Assembly (NCBI GenBank): GCA_037179385.1
Contig: CM074193.1
Span: 40,022,846 to 40,086,845 of the forward strand
Direction of reading: 5' to 3'
DNA: 64,000 nt
Source of the DNA: Holothuria scabra
Taxonomy: Eukaryota; Echinodermata; Holothuroidea; Aspidochirotida; Holothuriidae
A program made the translations under genes and the position numbers. Below the pieces are notes generated by a model. It did not search any database, had not been told where the DNA came from, and saw only the letters and a list, made by a program, of their open reading frames with translations. How positions within the stretch are numbered: the first letter of the stretch is position 1; the number at the start of each line of letters is the position of its first letter. Of the stretch, positions 34,418 through 47,290 are shown piece by piece.

Positions 34418-34480
34418 TAAAGTTTGGCTTCGCCGAACGGCCCTTTGCCAGCGGGTCGGTAGGACTTGAGAAAAAGCTCT
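34418..34480 (+). repeat. dispersed repeat, inverted partner of 18752-18812
   Basis: AAAGTTTGGCTTCGCCGAAC, GGCCCTTTGCCAGCG and GGTCGGTAGGACTT are the inverse of the copy upstream of the first visible exon. The two bracket both dehydrogenase exons, 15.6 kb apart. Confidence 0.7.
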
Positions 34481-35457
34481 GATAACAACAAGAGAATGTT
34501 AAATACACAACAAAATTGACATACTTCTCCAATTCTAGTTTGATTTCATTTTGATTCATTTACTTTACTATTTCTTCAAATATTCAGTTATGAATTTTCA
34601 TGTTTATATAGTTATCGATGTTCAATGTATGTATATTTCTTTTTTAATTTCAACGAGAAATTACAAACAGCAACTTTAAAGATACCGCCTTGGTAACCGA
34701 AACCTGAACTATTCAGTAACTGTATAGTCTAATTTTATTTCAAAGCGTACAACTTTACGGTCAATAAGACACGACGTATGTCGTTTCAAAGGTATAGCAT
34801 ATTTTGGTGCAATTTCGAGTTACATGCAGTCTGGGTGTTGGAGACTTGTTTCTTTTTTTACTGTTTTTGTTTTTATTTTCAACTGAAGGGAAAAATTTAT
34901 GCTATTTGACAATGGTTGATAAAATGTGAATTTTTGTAACATTTTATTTATGAATTTGATCTTACATAGTTATGTTTCTCTTTAACATTGTTTCTAGGGG
35001 GAAGATAACATGATAAACACAAACCAGTGTTGTCATTTTGGTTTATCGTTCTGTTTCATATGATAACTGTTGAACTTGACCACATGTATGTCTGCGATAG
35101 TGTAATCTATGGGTGTCGTCATGTAGTATAATTTAACTCAGTTTTAAGAGAATGAAATCCAGTCGGATTTTACTATTAAGAGGAAACACTCTTGTTTGTC
35201 ATTTTAAGGCAGCCTACAAAGCTGTTTCTCTTAAATAGTGAGTTATTTGATACCAAAAAGTTCAACAATTATTCTTAGTTTCGCGTTTGAGCTAAAAATT
35301 CACATAGAAAAATAATTTTAAAAAATTGTGAAGGATCCCGGGTGTAGTTCGGTGTGAGTACGCACAACTAGCGATGCAACTGAAATTTTGCAACTCGCTA
35401 ATCTCTTCAAAACGTCACAGTTTTAATTGACGAACACACCATAGATTGTACTTTTTC

Positions 35458-35463
35458 AATAAA
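35458..35463 (+). promoter_or_regulatory. candidate polyadenylation signal AATAAA
   Basis: The canonical hexamer, about 2.03 kb after the dehydrogenase stop, followed by a T/G-containing stretch. The second candidate is at 36088-36093. The choice cannot be made from sequence alone. Confidence 0.4.
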
Positions 35464-35622
35464 CTCTGACAGTTTTAGGATTTATTCAAGGATATTTAGA
35501 GATTTTGGTGTTCATAAGAAGAATATTTGAAAATTCTTCGCTTTCATTCGAAAAGCTTTCATCCTTCTGAGGTGGAGAAAGCTTTCCGTGACAAATTTAT
35601 GACCCCTGCAGTCCACCTGTTG

Positions 35623-35672
35623 CTACCCTACATTGTGCTGCCCTACCTGGTGCTACCCTATCTGGTGCTACC
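35623..35672 (+). repeat. short minisatellite, unit CTGGTGCTACCCTAY
   Basis: About three and a half imperfect 15-bp units (GTGCTGCCCTAC, CTGGTGCTACCCTAT, CTGGTGCTACCCTGG). It is translatable, but no gene context supports that. Confidence 0.7.
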
Positions 35673-35680
35673 CTGGCAAG

Positions 35681-36889
35681 GACAACTTCTCTACCAAGTG
35701 AAGGTATATAAGGAAACTTGCCGCGGGTAGGACTCCCGGACGGCACATCTTACATTGAAACTCACTTGTTTTACAACAATAGCAAATATTAATATGTCAA
35801 GCTTACGCTTTAGTTCCAGGCCCAAGGTTGGATCGTATCACAATTACCGGTATATCATAAAAAACAACTGTATGCCGAACGTAGAGCGGAAAAGTCACTC
35901 TGCATGATATACATTATACGATGAGCACTTTGTATACTTTGTACAATGTTTGTAATTGGTAGAGCGTTATCACGCATATGTTAAAGTTACCATGTGAATG
36001 TAATTATTTTATATATTTGTGGTTTACAATGGTATTTGGGTATTTACACTACTTCAAACATTAATGTATTCAATCACTCAACCTGAGAATAAAACCTTCG
36101 TATTCATAAATTTGACACACTGTCCTATTTTTTATCTTTACACCTTATCGATTTATTTAAAAATTCTCTACATACTGTTCGACCTCAGATAAGTGGTCGG
36201 ATATATGGGGTTTCTCTCCGACGTTTGATGTAAAGAAAAAGTCAGCAGCTTGCTAAGTGTTCAAGATACATCCAGTATCTTCAGTCCTTGTAAAGTTTTT
36301 TTACTAGGTCTCCCCGACGAAACCGTAGTCCTTCCCCGACGCGGGAGCATAGTCCCTTTCCCTCTTGCGCCACCACTATCTGTAAGCGTTGGGCCGTAGA
36401 AAGAGCCAGTAACACGACAAATTAGTTCGACACTTACTCGCTAGAAAAAAATAAACTCCTTCAAGTTTAATCGAAGGAAGGACAATTTCATCGTTTTTAC
36501 AGGACATTAAAAGGTGTTAAAGGAAAGGTTTAAGCTAACATGCAACTTTCACATGTGAAATAAGAACCAAATCAACACAGTGTGGTAGGCATCCAAATTT
36601 GAAGATTTTTTTAAGTGTGAACACCGCTGCTATGTAATAGGGACGTAACTTGGGGCGCGCGAGGAGCGCTGAAATTTTTGTCCTTTTTCGAATATTTGAA
36701 AATATGGAGCTGTAGTATTGCAGAAAAGTTTGGATTCTGAGTTTCCTGTTTGGAAATTTAAAAAGTTGGGGGATTACTGAAGAATTTGCATATCCTGTTG
36801 GAAAATCTGAGATTGAGCCGAGACCAAAGATCGTTGTTGCCACATAATGTTATCCAACGCCTACGAAGTGAGAGTCAAGAGCTTATATT
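35681..36889. other. no gene recognised
   Basis: It includes the second candidate polyadenylation signal (36088-36093) and a GGCGCGCGAGGAGCGC word at 36655-36670 typical of the local dispersed repeats. Confidence 0.4.
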
Positions 36890-37190
36890 GGAGACAATAT
36901 GGAATTTTATGAAAGAAAATTTATAAAAAAAAAATAGCACTGTTGTTACCGTTGTCACTTGATATCTGATGTCACATGTAGCAAATGTCCGATTTTGTCA
37001 CCTCCATGGCTCGGAAAAGTTTACCTAAATTGGACGTATGAGCGATCACCTCTGCTTCGGAATTGCAGTTTGCGGCCCCCGAAGCGGGCGCAAAATTTTG
37101 CTTTTTAGAAACAAATAATGACGAGTATGGAGCTTTTATTGAAAAGAATTTGAAATTTCGGAATTTCATGAGTTGTCAAAAGACGCTAGT
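36890..37190. repeat. dispersed repeat shared with 22960-23130
   Basis: ATGGAATTTTATGAAAG, GTTGTCACTTG, ATGTCACATGTAGCAAATGT and AAAAGTTTACC follow the same order as in 22975-23100. The - strand frame at 36972-37169 is part of this repeat. Confidence 0.5.
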
Positions 37191-38739
37191 AGACTGGTTT
37201 CAGAAATGGCAAATTTCAGAAATGTTTTTCTGAAATTTCAATTTTCAGAGTCGCCTGTCCCATGGGTGGGTGTTTGAGAAAAGGGTGATCGGATGAAAAA
37301 TGGTGCTTGATGTTTCAATATTCTCGGAAACTCCAAAGTTTTCAAAGCATATTCCTAAAAGTGTGCATAATTACTCCAACTGACTATATGGCCAATGTGA
37401 ATTTAAATACCGGGTATATTCTTTAAGTAAATAGAATCTTAACGAAAATTGTGATCGTTTGCGAAGGATTTGTTCAAAAGTTCTAATATTAAGGGACAAT
37501 TGTGATGGAAGAAGGTAAAATAAATCCAAAAACTGATAAAAGCACGCTTCAATCAACTGCTGGAAAATCACAGATCGAGGGGGGGGGGGGGTGGTGGTAA
37601 CCACTGGTGCTACTGAGAGACACCGTTGCAAGGCCTACCGGCGTGAGACTGTTCACACAAAAAACATTAAAATATGTCCTTTCGTTGTTTCGAACGACAA
37701 CTCATCACACACTGTCTGCAGACAGAGGATGGAGGTGCACCTCTAATTCCAGATTGAAGTGACTTCGCTAATCTAGCAAAATTCAGTGAGATTTTACTTT
37801 TCTAAAAACTGAAAAATGGTCTAAATAGGAAATTATTGAATCGCTATACGAATGTGTGATGTGATCGTGTCGAAACTTTGCATTAGAAATCATTTATTTT
37901 TCTGAAAAAGTTGCATGCAGACTGTGCACCGTGACATTTTCCTTAAAATATAAGCCTGCCAGGCTGATCATTCACTAAAGATTACAAATTTCATAAAACA
38001 TAGCAGGGGAAGATTCCTCTTCAAATTCCTAAATGTTGTGCTCCTTCATAACCACAACTGCTGCCCTATGCACGCGAACAGTCGACATAATCATAAAGAC
38101 CGATAAGAAATCTATGTTTGATATGCAAGTTAAAAATATATAGAACATCAATGAGACTGCAAGCGCGCGGAGAGCGTGAAATTTTTGGGATTTGAAAAGT
38201 TTAAACGTGTAATTATTGATACAGTAATCGTAATCGGTGGAGTACATTTTTCATAACCCTCATGTAAAGTCTTATTGGTAGGTACCTAACTTATAAGTTT
38301 CAGGTCACAAAGGGGTAGCGGGACTTTAACGTTAGTGTCCCCTCTACCTGAAAAAGTGGGGGGGATGTCCCCTTGCCCCCAATCGACGCCCATGCTAGCA
38401 ATTGATGTTAAGTTGGGAGAAGAATTTCAACCACTTCATTTTTATTATATGATTTTGATCCTGCTTTCTGGTGCCATGTACCTCCATGACAACATACCTA
38501 TTTAAAAATGGAGAAGTGTTCAGAATTTTACGGTAAGCGTTCAAAGCTACATATACACATATATATAGATATTATTTGCTTACTGTATTGCCATGAAAAG
38601 GAATCGTGTAGAGTTCGAAACCTTGGCGAAGTAGTTTTTGCTGTATTTTGTTTGCATATATTTATTTTTGTGTTACTATAAATATATATATATATATAGG
38701 TAGGATTTTCCGCTTTGTCCCCCAAGTGCTTAATAAAGT
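37191..38739. other. no gene recognised; G13 tract
   Basis: A 13-nt G run lies at 37579-37591 next to GTGGTGGTAACC. GCGCGCGGAGAGCG at 38163-38176 is a repeat word. No coding evidence. Confidence 0.4.
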
Positions 38740-38740
38740 G

Positions 38741-38842
<102 letters not shown>

Positions 38843-38884
38843 AAGAAGTAGTTAAAAGTGCTTACAAGTTTGCGCAAAACTCCA

Positions 38885-38913
38885 CGACGTTTCGGGTATT
38901 AACCCTTAATGAG
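38885..38913 (-). ncRNA. degenerate hammerhead-ribozyme-like core (Penelope-type relic)
   Basis: On the - strand the order is CTCATTA (two changes from CTGATGA), a short stem AGGG/CCC with a TTAATA loop, then GAAACG and TCGTGG. This order of conserved boxes is that of the hammerhead motifs carried by Penelope-like elements. The altered first box suggests an inactive relic. The adjacent (TA)n tract fits a retroelement scar. I did not find reverse-transcriptase coding sequence nearby. Confidence 0.35.
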
Positions 38914-39152
38914 GTGGCAAAAACCAAACTGAACAACTAACAGTAACAATTGGACACGACAGACATCAAATCCGAAGCGATCGCTGTAAAAACAGAACCG
39001 AACGAAAGTGACTGTCAGAAGACATTAGTGTGAAGGATGAAACACAAATAAAAAAAAAAAGAAAAAGAGCGTCCTGGATGAAAAAGTGCACGTAAAAATA
39101 GAACATGGTCGGAAAAAAGGGAAAAAAGTAGACAAAAACTAGGTCCGAAAAA

Positions 39153-39163
39153 AAATATATATT

Positions 39164-39204
<41 letters not shown>
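39153..39204. repeat. compound (AT)n-(GT)n microsatellite
   Basis: AT alternation with interruptions at 39155-39182 passes directly into GT repeats at 39182-39204. Confidence 0.9.
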
Positions 39205-41137
39205 TTGACCTTTTCATGGAATCTAGGTAGACCCTGCTGAATCGAATGAAGCCATCGTAGTGGTTACGCAAGGTTTCGGTTACAAGCCATGTTCCACCTC
39301 ATCGTATTCCGATGCAAAGTTCACTGAAATGCTGGGAATATGTTCCCCTTAACATATCAGGATTTGATGTGAACTTGACCCCTTCTTTCAATAACGAACT
39401 CATAATGCCTGGCCGGTAAAAGACTGATGTAGGTGTGAAGCAGTAGATGCAGGTATCTTAATTTCATGACTATACATTATACTTAGCCTTGCGTCTGTTG
39501 TAATTGCGATACACCAGTATAGCTTAAAGTTTGCTGACACCACATTTCATGGCATTTTGGGTCTAATTTTTATATCAATGCCCCATGTTATCTCCATGAA
39601 AAAAAAAACCTTTAGTTGGCTTAGTTTTCATTCTGCTCGAAATATTGCACCCCTGCCAAAAAGACAGAAAAAAAAAGAAAACTAGCAGGCTCACTTGTCC
39701 CCGACTGCGGTTACAAATCAAAACATAAAATCTGATATATAGAATTATGAAACAGCTGTTGCACAGGGTTTGTGAAGTTTAGCAAAACAGCAATCACAAC
39801 AAAAACAACATCAGCAATAACAATAAAAACAAAACAAAAATGATGGTGGCTTGAAAACCATTGAGAGGGCGTTCACCGTATATGCAGTTGAAAGATGTCT
39901 TTATTCCGGCGGCTTTTGACTTGATTTTCTAAAGAAGAATAAAAATATTCCACTCACCATGTCCCCCAATCCTGCAAACCCAGTTGCCTTACCCTTTTCC
40001 TTAAGCAAAATATCTCATTTTAAATTCAATAAACTGGTTATTTTTTTCAAGGCTACCTCTACTTTTAACCTTTATTCAAAATACCATTGTCATACCCCTG
40101 TAAATTCCAAAGTTTGGCTTGAAAATAATAGTTCTTTATTTTACGTGATCATTTCTCAAGGATCTTCTGAAACCCCACCCTAAGGAAAGGGCGCTTTGGG
40201 CTCGGTTTCCGCGCCACCACCGTCCTTGAAAAAGTGTGAACCTGCCAGGAAAACTTTGGGCACTGTATACTTTAGGCAAGACCTCGTGTTTGCTTTACCA
40301 TTTTGTTTATGTTACACATACACTAGGCGGGCGGCAGCATCAGTTTGCGTAGAACGCATAGGAAATTTTTGCCCGAAAGTATAAAGTATACCTCCCCAAT
40401 CACCGGACATGGCATTTTCAAACACGACTTACACCTCACCCCATCCCTTCAAATAAATGTCTCTAAAATAAGTTGAAGTGATTTTTATATTTGGGGTCAA
40501 ACTATTATGCAGCCTCCCCGTCCCGTTGCCTAGGCCACTGTTTATAAACCGTTTACACACTCGTGAGCCCGCGTAAGTGGTCATCAATAATTCGCCCGCC
40601 GAAAAATATCTTATCATTCCTGGCAGTGTTTCAGTTTCAGTATATTTCTTCCATCTAGCGTAGTAAATTACATAACATCAACATGTATATACATATACAA
40701 ATATTTATAATTATTGTAACAATGTTTGAAAAGAAAACTGCAAGACTATAGGATGTGAGAATGAAAAGACATTTTCTCCATGCATTAAATTTCTGAATAT
40801 TTCCAAATTTGTGTAATTTTTATTTTTAATGTGATTTTTTCGTGATTCGAGCAAATCTTTGGAAAATGTTAGAAAAACTTGGGAATTTTCTATGTAATTA
40901 AAACATACCAGATTTATTGCGATAGAAATGATTGTCCGAATTTTCCAAGGTCATGAACAAAATTCAGGTAATGCTAATGTGTGGGAGTAGTCTTATCCCT
41001 GCACTCATGCCTCCTGTGCCTATTGTCTAGTCCTTAGATATTACCACATTGTCATTTTATCCGAAAATGTCAAACCATATACTTTGAAATCGCTTGTATT
41101 TTGTAAAAGAATTAAGACAATACAACTTGTACAAACG
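39205..41137. other. no gene recognised
   Basis: AT-rich sequence. The frames at 39959-40183 and 40196-40384 lack motifs and splice context. Confidence 0.4.
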
Positions 41138-41718
41138 AGAGTTAATTGAAGTTTACCTGAAGTAAAAAAAAATCAAAAATATATATTAAAGGTCATGAAA
41201 ACATAAATCTAACAGTTTAACTCTCGTCTTAATAGAACATTCCTGAGCTGAGATATAAAATGTTGAAGTTTATTCACTCAAAACAAATTGGCCCTTTGAG
41301 CAATAATTTGTGATGTCATTGTTGTACAACTCACATTTCCTGCATTTGATTCCATTCAAAATTAAAAATGTTTTCATAACCTTAGACACTTCGTGTTTCC
41401 TTGCTTAGCACGGTGCACGGAGAGGGCTTAATAAGTGACATCACCCCATATGAGTTAGAGTGCTATCACACCTTGGTACAAAGTGCAGTAACTTTCAGAA
41501 AAACAAAGTAATACAAAGATTGTAATTTGAGTAGTACAACAATGACATCACAAATTATTGTGCAACGTACCATTTAAAGTTGAATGAATAAACTTCAACC
41601 TTTTATATCTCAGCACAGGAATGTCCAAAGAAGATTGGAGTTAGACTGTAAGAACTCAATTTTCATGGTCTTTTATATATATTCTTGATATTTTGACTTG
41701 GGGTACACTTTAACTGTC
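41138..41718. mobile_element. 580-bp fold-back element
   Basis: Left arm about 41138-41350 and right arm about 41530-41718 are inverted copies, closely related across about 200 bp with small gaps. Shared words include CTGAGATATAAAA, GTTGAAGTTTATTCA and AATAATTTGTGATGTCATTG. The loop of about 180 nt contains no frame. It resembles a snap-back MITE. Target duplication is unclear. Confidence 0.8.
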
Positions 41719-44667
41719 AAAATGATCCATCTACGAAAGTAAAAAAATAAGCATTAGGAAATTTAAGATTTTGAAGTGTAGCAAGTAGAGGATTTCTTTA
41801 GGCTAAGTGAAAGTTACAATCAAAGCTAGCATGAAAACGTCTCTTTCAATTCTGTTTTGTCATGGTAATCAGGCTTGCAGGAATAACGTAAGCTGGAGAA
41901 GATTTGCAAGGCTCGTTTTTTTCACGCTAGAGTGTCATGGCTAATTATCTCTCAGGACATTAGTGCAATGGCTGGTTAGGATATTACTGGCAAGTTACTC
42001 AATTACTATAGTAGAAACTGATACACTAGAATGTTTAATTTGGTTGTTTGAATATAGGGTTTAGACTTTAGGACATCTTATGCGTCTTGACCCATTTTTA
42101 TTCTTTAACCAGTTAGGTTATGCTACTATGAGTGTATGCCAAGATGATTCCACAGAACTGTCGGTCGTGTGATTTGGTCATGAACTGGGCGGTGATACAA
42201 TGAGAAGATTTGCTCTCCACAGTCACATTTATTTTATTGACTTACCAAGGTCTTTCCAAGATTGGCTGTGCTATTTTGATACAGGAGACGCTTTTAAACA
42301 ACACATTTTGTTATTTACAAAATCAGATTATATGTGTAAGCGTACGAGACGGGTGGAAGGGAAGAGCCCCCAAATTTCAGAATTTGCGCAACACAAAAAA
42401 TCCTGGCAGGAATCTTGGAAAAACTGGGCTTGTCACTTGAATTTTAAAATTTTCGTACTTCTCATTACACAGAAAACTCTTAGGTGTGCCAGAAATCTTT
42501 AAAAGATATTCCCAAGAGCTTGATACAAAAATCATATGCATGGTAAATAATTGTCAAAAATCAACAAGATTACAAAAATTCTCTTCATATTCGAGCAGCT
42601 CAAAAAAACTATTTACCATGCTAAGCCGGGTTGGTGTCACTCAGATATGCAGTGTAAAGCGTGGCAAATGACAACTGATATTTCATTCGAACGACACCGC
42701 ATCGTGATCCCTTTGCAGAAGGAGGATGGAGATGAACCCACGAGCGCCGTCATGGGGGGGGGGGGGTAGGGGACAGGAGATATGTACCCCAATATTTTTT
42801 GAGGGGAGACGTCGTATCAAATGACCCCCGTAATCTTGAGGCATGAAGAAAAATATCGTGAAGCAGATTTGCTTTGTTGTTAAAATCAGGAAGCTAGTCA
42901 ATACATTTTGTGCTTGATGTCTTAATTTCTGGAGCAGTTTGTTTTAAAAACGTAACAAAACTTCTTGCACGCTACGCGCGCTTTCCTACAAAGTTGCATT
43001 TGGCTCAAACTGTTTCTCTCGTGTTTTAGGTATGCTGATTGAAGAAAAATCAAGTTTTCGCAAACAGTCTTGTCCGTGTGGACGTTATTCTATCAAAACT
43101 ATCAAACTCGATGAAAGTTCCCTTTTTGCTGCTGTTTGGAAGATTTTGTTTTCAGATTCAACATCAATTTGAGTAGTAAACATTAGATGTCTCAATGATA
43201 ACTTCAGGGTCGAGGAAGAGAGTTATTCCCGTGCACTTCCAGTGCCTTGGTTTTTCTTCCCAAGTATATTTTAGGAAAAAAGAAATCTCTCAATTGCTTA
43301 ATGATCTTTGGTTATCATCAAAGTCAAGATGCTGGACTTGTATGTAGAATATTTTTCCGTGCTGTGCCTATGCGCGCGGAAAATGCCATTGCCTTCTCAG
43401 TCGGGTGGGGGGGGGGGGGGGGGGTGGCAATTTTCATGATTTCTTGTGCGCTCCTCGACATCTGACGGCGGTACTTCGCTGAGATAATCTTTGTGGCAGA
43501 ATTATTTTTTTCTGGCAAAAATCTTTTGCCTCCAGACTGAAAAGCTTATGATACTTAAAAAATTTACACCCCGTAAGATGTAAAATTTAACAAAGTTTAG
43601 GTGTATAGAACGTTTTAATTTTCAGGAGAAAAGTATGCCAAAGATCAAAATATTTTTAATTTGCACCTGTTGAAAGACTAGATTAATGACTAGGTACATC
43701 ACTTGAACTGTAAAACTGAGTGCTAGGGTGGGATCAGCTTCTCATTGATGGTTATTCCTTCTCACGTGTATTCAGTTTTGTGTTATTCTCGTTTAAGTCT
43801 CTACGGTTATTGTGTATCCTTTCTCGATCCTTATCAGAAAGTTGTCGCACAAAGGTCTCGGGCAAGATTAATCGAGTCGTCCATCCTCATGTCAATAAAA
43901 TATTATAGTCTGAACACGAGAAAAGGGTAACACAAAAAACACTCAGAAAATTGAACTGGTGAAGGAGATGAAGCACTAATATCAAAGGACGAATCAAGCA
44001 ATTGTTGTAGGGGGTTGATGGACACCGGGGGTGCATCACTAACGCGAAACGTGGGGTCAAAAGTCCACGTTAAGGGCCCTGGATCATCAGGAACCAAAGC
44101 GCCCGTCATTCCGAGAGCTCTTGCAATGTGATATAACATATGGCGTGTTATGAATAGATTGTTGAATAGAAAGAGGCCTACTTCATGTTGTCCAAGTTCG
44201 AGTCCCAACCCTACGAGTGACTCAAGTATAATGGATTATGCCGTTAATTTTAATGATTTTTTCAACTGTTGGTGAAAACCTAGCTAATGAGATAGGTGGC
44301 AGTAATGTCAGTTTTGAGTCGTAATTAAATGATATTAAAGTGTCAAATACCTTTGTGTTACGTTCTGTAAGCCAGGAGGAAGTTATCACCACTATCCTGA
44401 AATTACAAGAGGCAAAATCACCAGGTTATGATGACATAACCAATGAAGTATTACAACATGTACATGAATTTATTGTGGATCTATTTACTCATTTATTGAA
44501 TGTAATTCGTTTATAATGAGGGAATTTTCCCGAATGAATTAAAGATTACTGAGCTGTTCCAATGCACGCCTGTGTAAGCTATTTCCACAGGGGAAGTGAA
44601 GCATTTAAATTTTGGGGCAGAAGATTTTTGCTCCCCCCAAAATGTAATTGTGTCCTAGAGACAATCT
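41719..44667. other. no gene recognised; G13 and G18 tracts
   Basis: It contains G runs at 42754-42766 and 43407-43424 and a CGCTACGCGCGCTTTCC repeat word at 42970-42986. Frames are short and motif-free. Confidence 0.4.
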
Positions 44668-45130
44668 AAACGGAGCACCACCACTGGTTGGGGGGGGGGG
44701 GGCGTCCGGGAAATTTTGAAAATTCGTATCTCTCAGACACTCGAAAATTTCCCAGGCTTATAAAGGAAATTAATCAGTCGCTCTGTAAGTTTTCAATTGC
44801 AGATAAACGTTCTCTTCTAACTAAAATTTTGCCAGAAATACCAAGCGGAGCGCCACCATTAGTTGGGCGAAGCGTGAAGAAAAGTTTGAAATATCGGATC
44901 CCCCAGACATTCGAAAATGGCATTTCCAAGGGTATAGGCAGATAGGGGAATGAAATCAGTCGCCTTTTTGATGTTCCATTTGCAAAAATGTTAACTTAAA
45001 ACCAAAATTCCGCTTGGAAGACTATCGCACCACTATTTGGCGCGGAGCGAACGGAAAATGTTGAAAAATCGGACTCCTCAGAGAGTCGAAAATGACATTT
45101 CCCAGGCTTGTAGCGGATCTAAGCTGTGGC
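44668..45130 (+). repeat. three tandem copies of the GGAGCGCCACC family, period about 176 bp
   Basis: Units start near 44671, 44846 and 45020. Each has a CACCA-core followed by TTGG-G-CG, a GAAAA-TTTGAAA-TCG block, a CTCAGA-or-CCCAGA block, CGAAAATGRCATTTCC, and GGCTTRTA. The last unit reads GGCGCGGAGCGAACGG. A G13 tract (44690-44702) interrupts the first. This is the only place in the window where the family is clearly tandem. Confidence 0.75.
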
Positions 45131-46790
45131 TATTTTGATAAAAAAAAATATCAGATAAAATGTACCACTATATACCAATGGATGTAATGGTCTTGCATAT
45201 TTTTGGGGGAAAGCTATAAAACGGAATTGGAAACATGCTAATGAAATATATTTATGAAGTTGTGTGACTGCTCGAACTTCCGACTAAATATGATACTTAA
45301 AAAAAGGTCTCAGTACAAGGTGTGTTTCAATAAATTTTCAAGCAGACTTACAGTAAACACACTCTCACACTGCATCATTAAAGTATCGATTGAAAAAGAC
45401 ATTATGTGATTTTAATAACCATTGCTCGTATTTGGCTCTAGGGCAGGATATATGGCAAACTTTCGGGCACTGCACCCGACCCTCCTGCCTGTCTGTTGAA
45501 TTAATTTGTCAATTAAAAACGTTCCAGCATTTTTTAAACCTTCTCCCGAATATTTGACTATTTCGGTCAAGGTTTTTTTGAAAAACTTCAGTATGAAGTT
45601 GGAATGATGAAAACCCTTTTTCACATGGTACCCAAATGTGTCGCAGATCTTTGTTATTTTCCATGAAAAAAGTGTAGCGAGGCGTAAATGGAGCTTTTTC
45701 TGCTTTTCGGCAAAGGTTTGAAGCTATTAAAATAATCGGCCATTTCGCGCATTGTGTTACACAAGATTTAAAAACATGATCGTTTGTTTCTTTGAAACCA
45801 CAGTTTTCCCAAACGTTTCGCGAATTTTTTGTCTTCTTGATTCTTCGTACTATGTTACCCCTACTATGCCACTTTTCTATTTTTGGGCGAATGCTTGAAA
45901 TAATTTTGGATGTTAGACCATTTTAGGCATTGTGTTGTTGTAATCTGTGAAGTAAAACTCACAAATCACAATTAATAGCTTTTTTGCGCTGCCCAACGGT
46001 GTAGGGAATTTTTGGAATCTTGTTGATTTTTCGTGAAAATTTCACTGCGACTACATGATGCTTCTTTTGTTTTTTCGGGCATATCTTTTGAAAGATTTAA
46101 CCCAAATTTAGGAATTTTGAGAAAAACCTTGCCATTTTTTCAAAATTAAAGGTCTATCCGATTTTTTTTCAAATTCCTGCCCAAATTTACATTTTGGGGC
46201 AGTCTGTCCCCTGTCCTCGTCTCGTACGCCACTGGGTATGGCCACTCCACCCAAGAACTAAGTGAGGTCCTGTTAGGGTAATAGTGGTAAGGTTGCGACC
46301 CTTGAGACTGCATTGACCCAACTTGTGTTTGGTTGTTGCACGGCCAGCGACTCATAGCAGCACTTGCCGTACAAAGTGCAAATTCCTTCCAACCTACCAT
46401 ATTTATTCCCATATTCTTGTACATTTATTTTCATACCATATTTGACTCAAATATTCTACCCATCACACCAAGTATGATTTTTGAACAAATTTGTGCATTC
46501 CCAGGAACTGAAAAAAATTCTCACATGAGTTAGAAATAGGCCAGACGCTAGGAACACACTTTTTCACAAATGTAATTCACATCCAGGTAGCTAATTTAAG
46601 CCACTACAAATCTGCTAGAAAATTATCCATCCAGAAACCCGACGCGTAAAAAGTCAAGACATTCCAAAGATATGAAGCTTGTCACAGCCATTCATTCCGA
46701 CATTCAGAGTGGATCCATCGCAAGTGTATCTATATCAAAATAGCCCGGTAGTCCGGAATGAATATTATTATCGGCCAGAAAAGATATAAT
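45131..46790. other. no gene recognised
   Basis: AT-rich sequence. TACGCCACTGGG at 46226-46237 is the inverse of a hAT-type CAGTGGCGTA end. Confidence 0.4.
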
Positions 46791-46901
46791 TTTTGCCTAG
46801 GTCGTCAGTGGGGGGGGGGGGGGGGCTGTTAGGGGGACCGGACGATTCAGTCTGGGGGAGGGGGGCTCGAGCCCCCAAGTCCCCGTAGCTACGCCACTGG
46901 C
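46791..46901. repeat. G-rich repeat ending in a hAT-type terminus
   Basis: A G16 tract (46810-46825) and a GGGGGAGGGGGG block precede TAGCTACGCCACTG (46887-46900), which read in reverse is CAGTGGCGTAGCTA. Related ends occur at 9310, 26952, 46226, 51302 and 54290. Confidence 0.5.
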
Positions 46902-47007
46902 CAGAGACGTGGCTATACAAGAGAGAACGAGGAAATTGACCCAGTGGCTTAAATAGTACAGAATTCGGAAATAAAGTTGTCGAAAGAGACACTAGTCAAC
47001 TAAAGTG

Positions 47008-47290
47008 CAGTTTTCCAACTTTTCCCTCATAAAATTCTGATTTTTTCCAATGAAAGCTCCATGTTTGCAACTTTTTGTTAAAAAAGAGCAAAATTTTCCG
47101 CGCGCTTTGTACACCCCAAATCGCAATCTGTTATGCAGTAAGTGTACACCCAGTAAATCAGTCTGGTAAATTTTTTCCGAGCCACTACGTTTTCCCAAAT
47201 TTCTTCAACATAGGCTTTTCATTTTGAAATATTTGTGTAAAAACGTCGAACGGCAACAAAGTTTCGGACTGTATTCTTCAAATGTTTGCC
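47008..47290. repeat. dispersed repeat shared with 27047-27125 and 53700-53830
   Basis: CCAACTTTTCCCTCATAAA and TTTTCCAATGAAAGCTCCAT parallel 27055-27107. CTTCAACATAGGCTTTTCATTTT and GGCAACAAAGTTT parallel 53755-53800. AATTTTCCGCGCGCTTTG is a local repeat word. Confidence 0.55.

Larger units (their letters stand above)
33429..35480 (+). other. probable 3' untranslated region of the BDH1-like gene
   Basis: AT-rich sequence without an open frame. The first clear AATAAA downstream of the stop lies at 35458-35463, and another lies at 36088-36093, so the UTR would be about 2.0 or 2.7 kb. It contains the repeat at 34418-34480. Confidence 0.5.
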
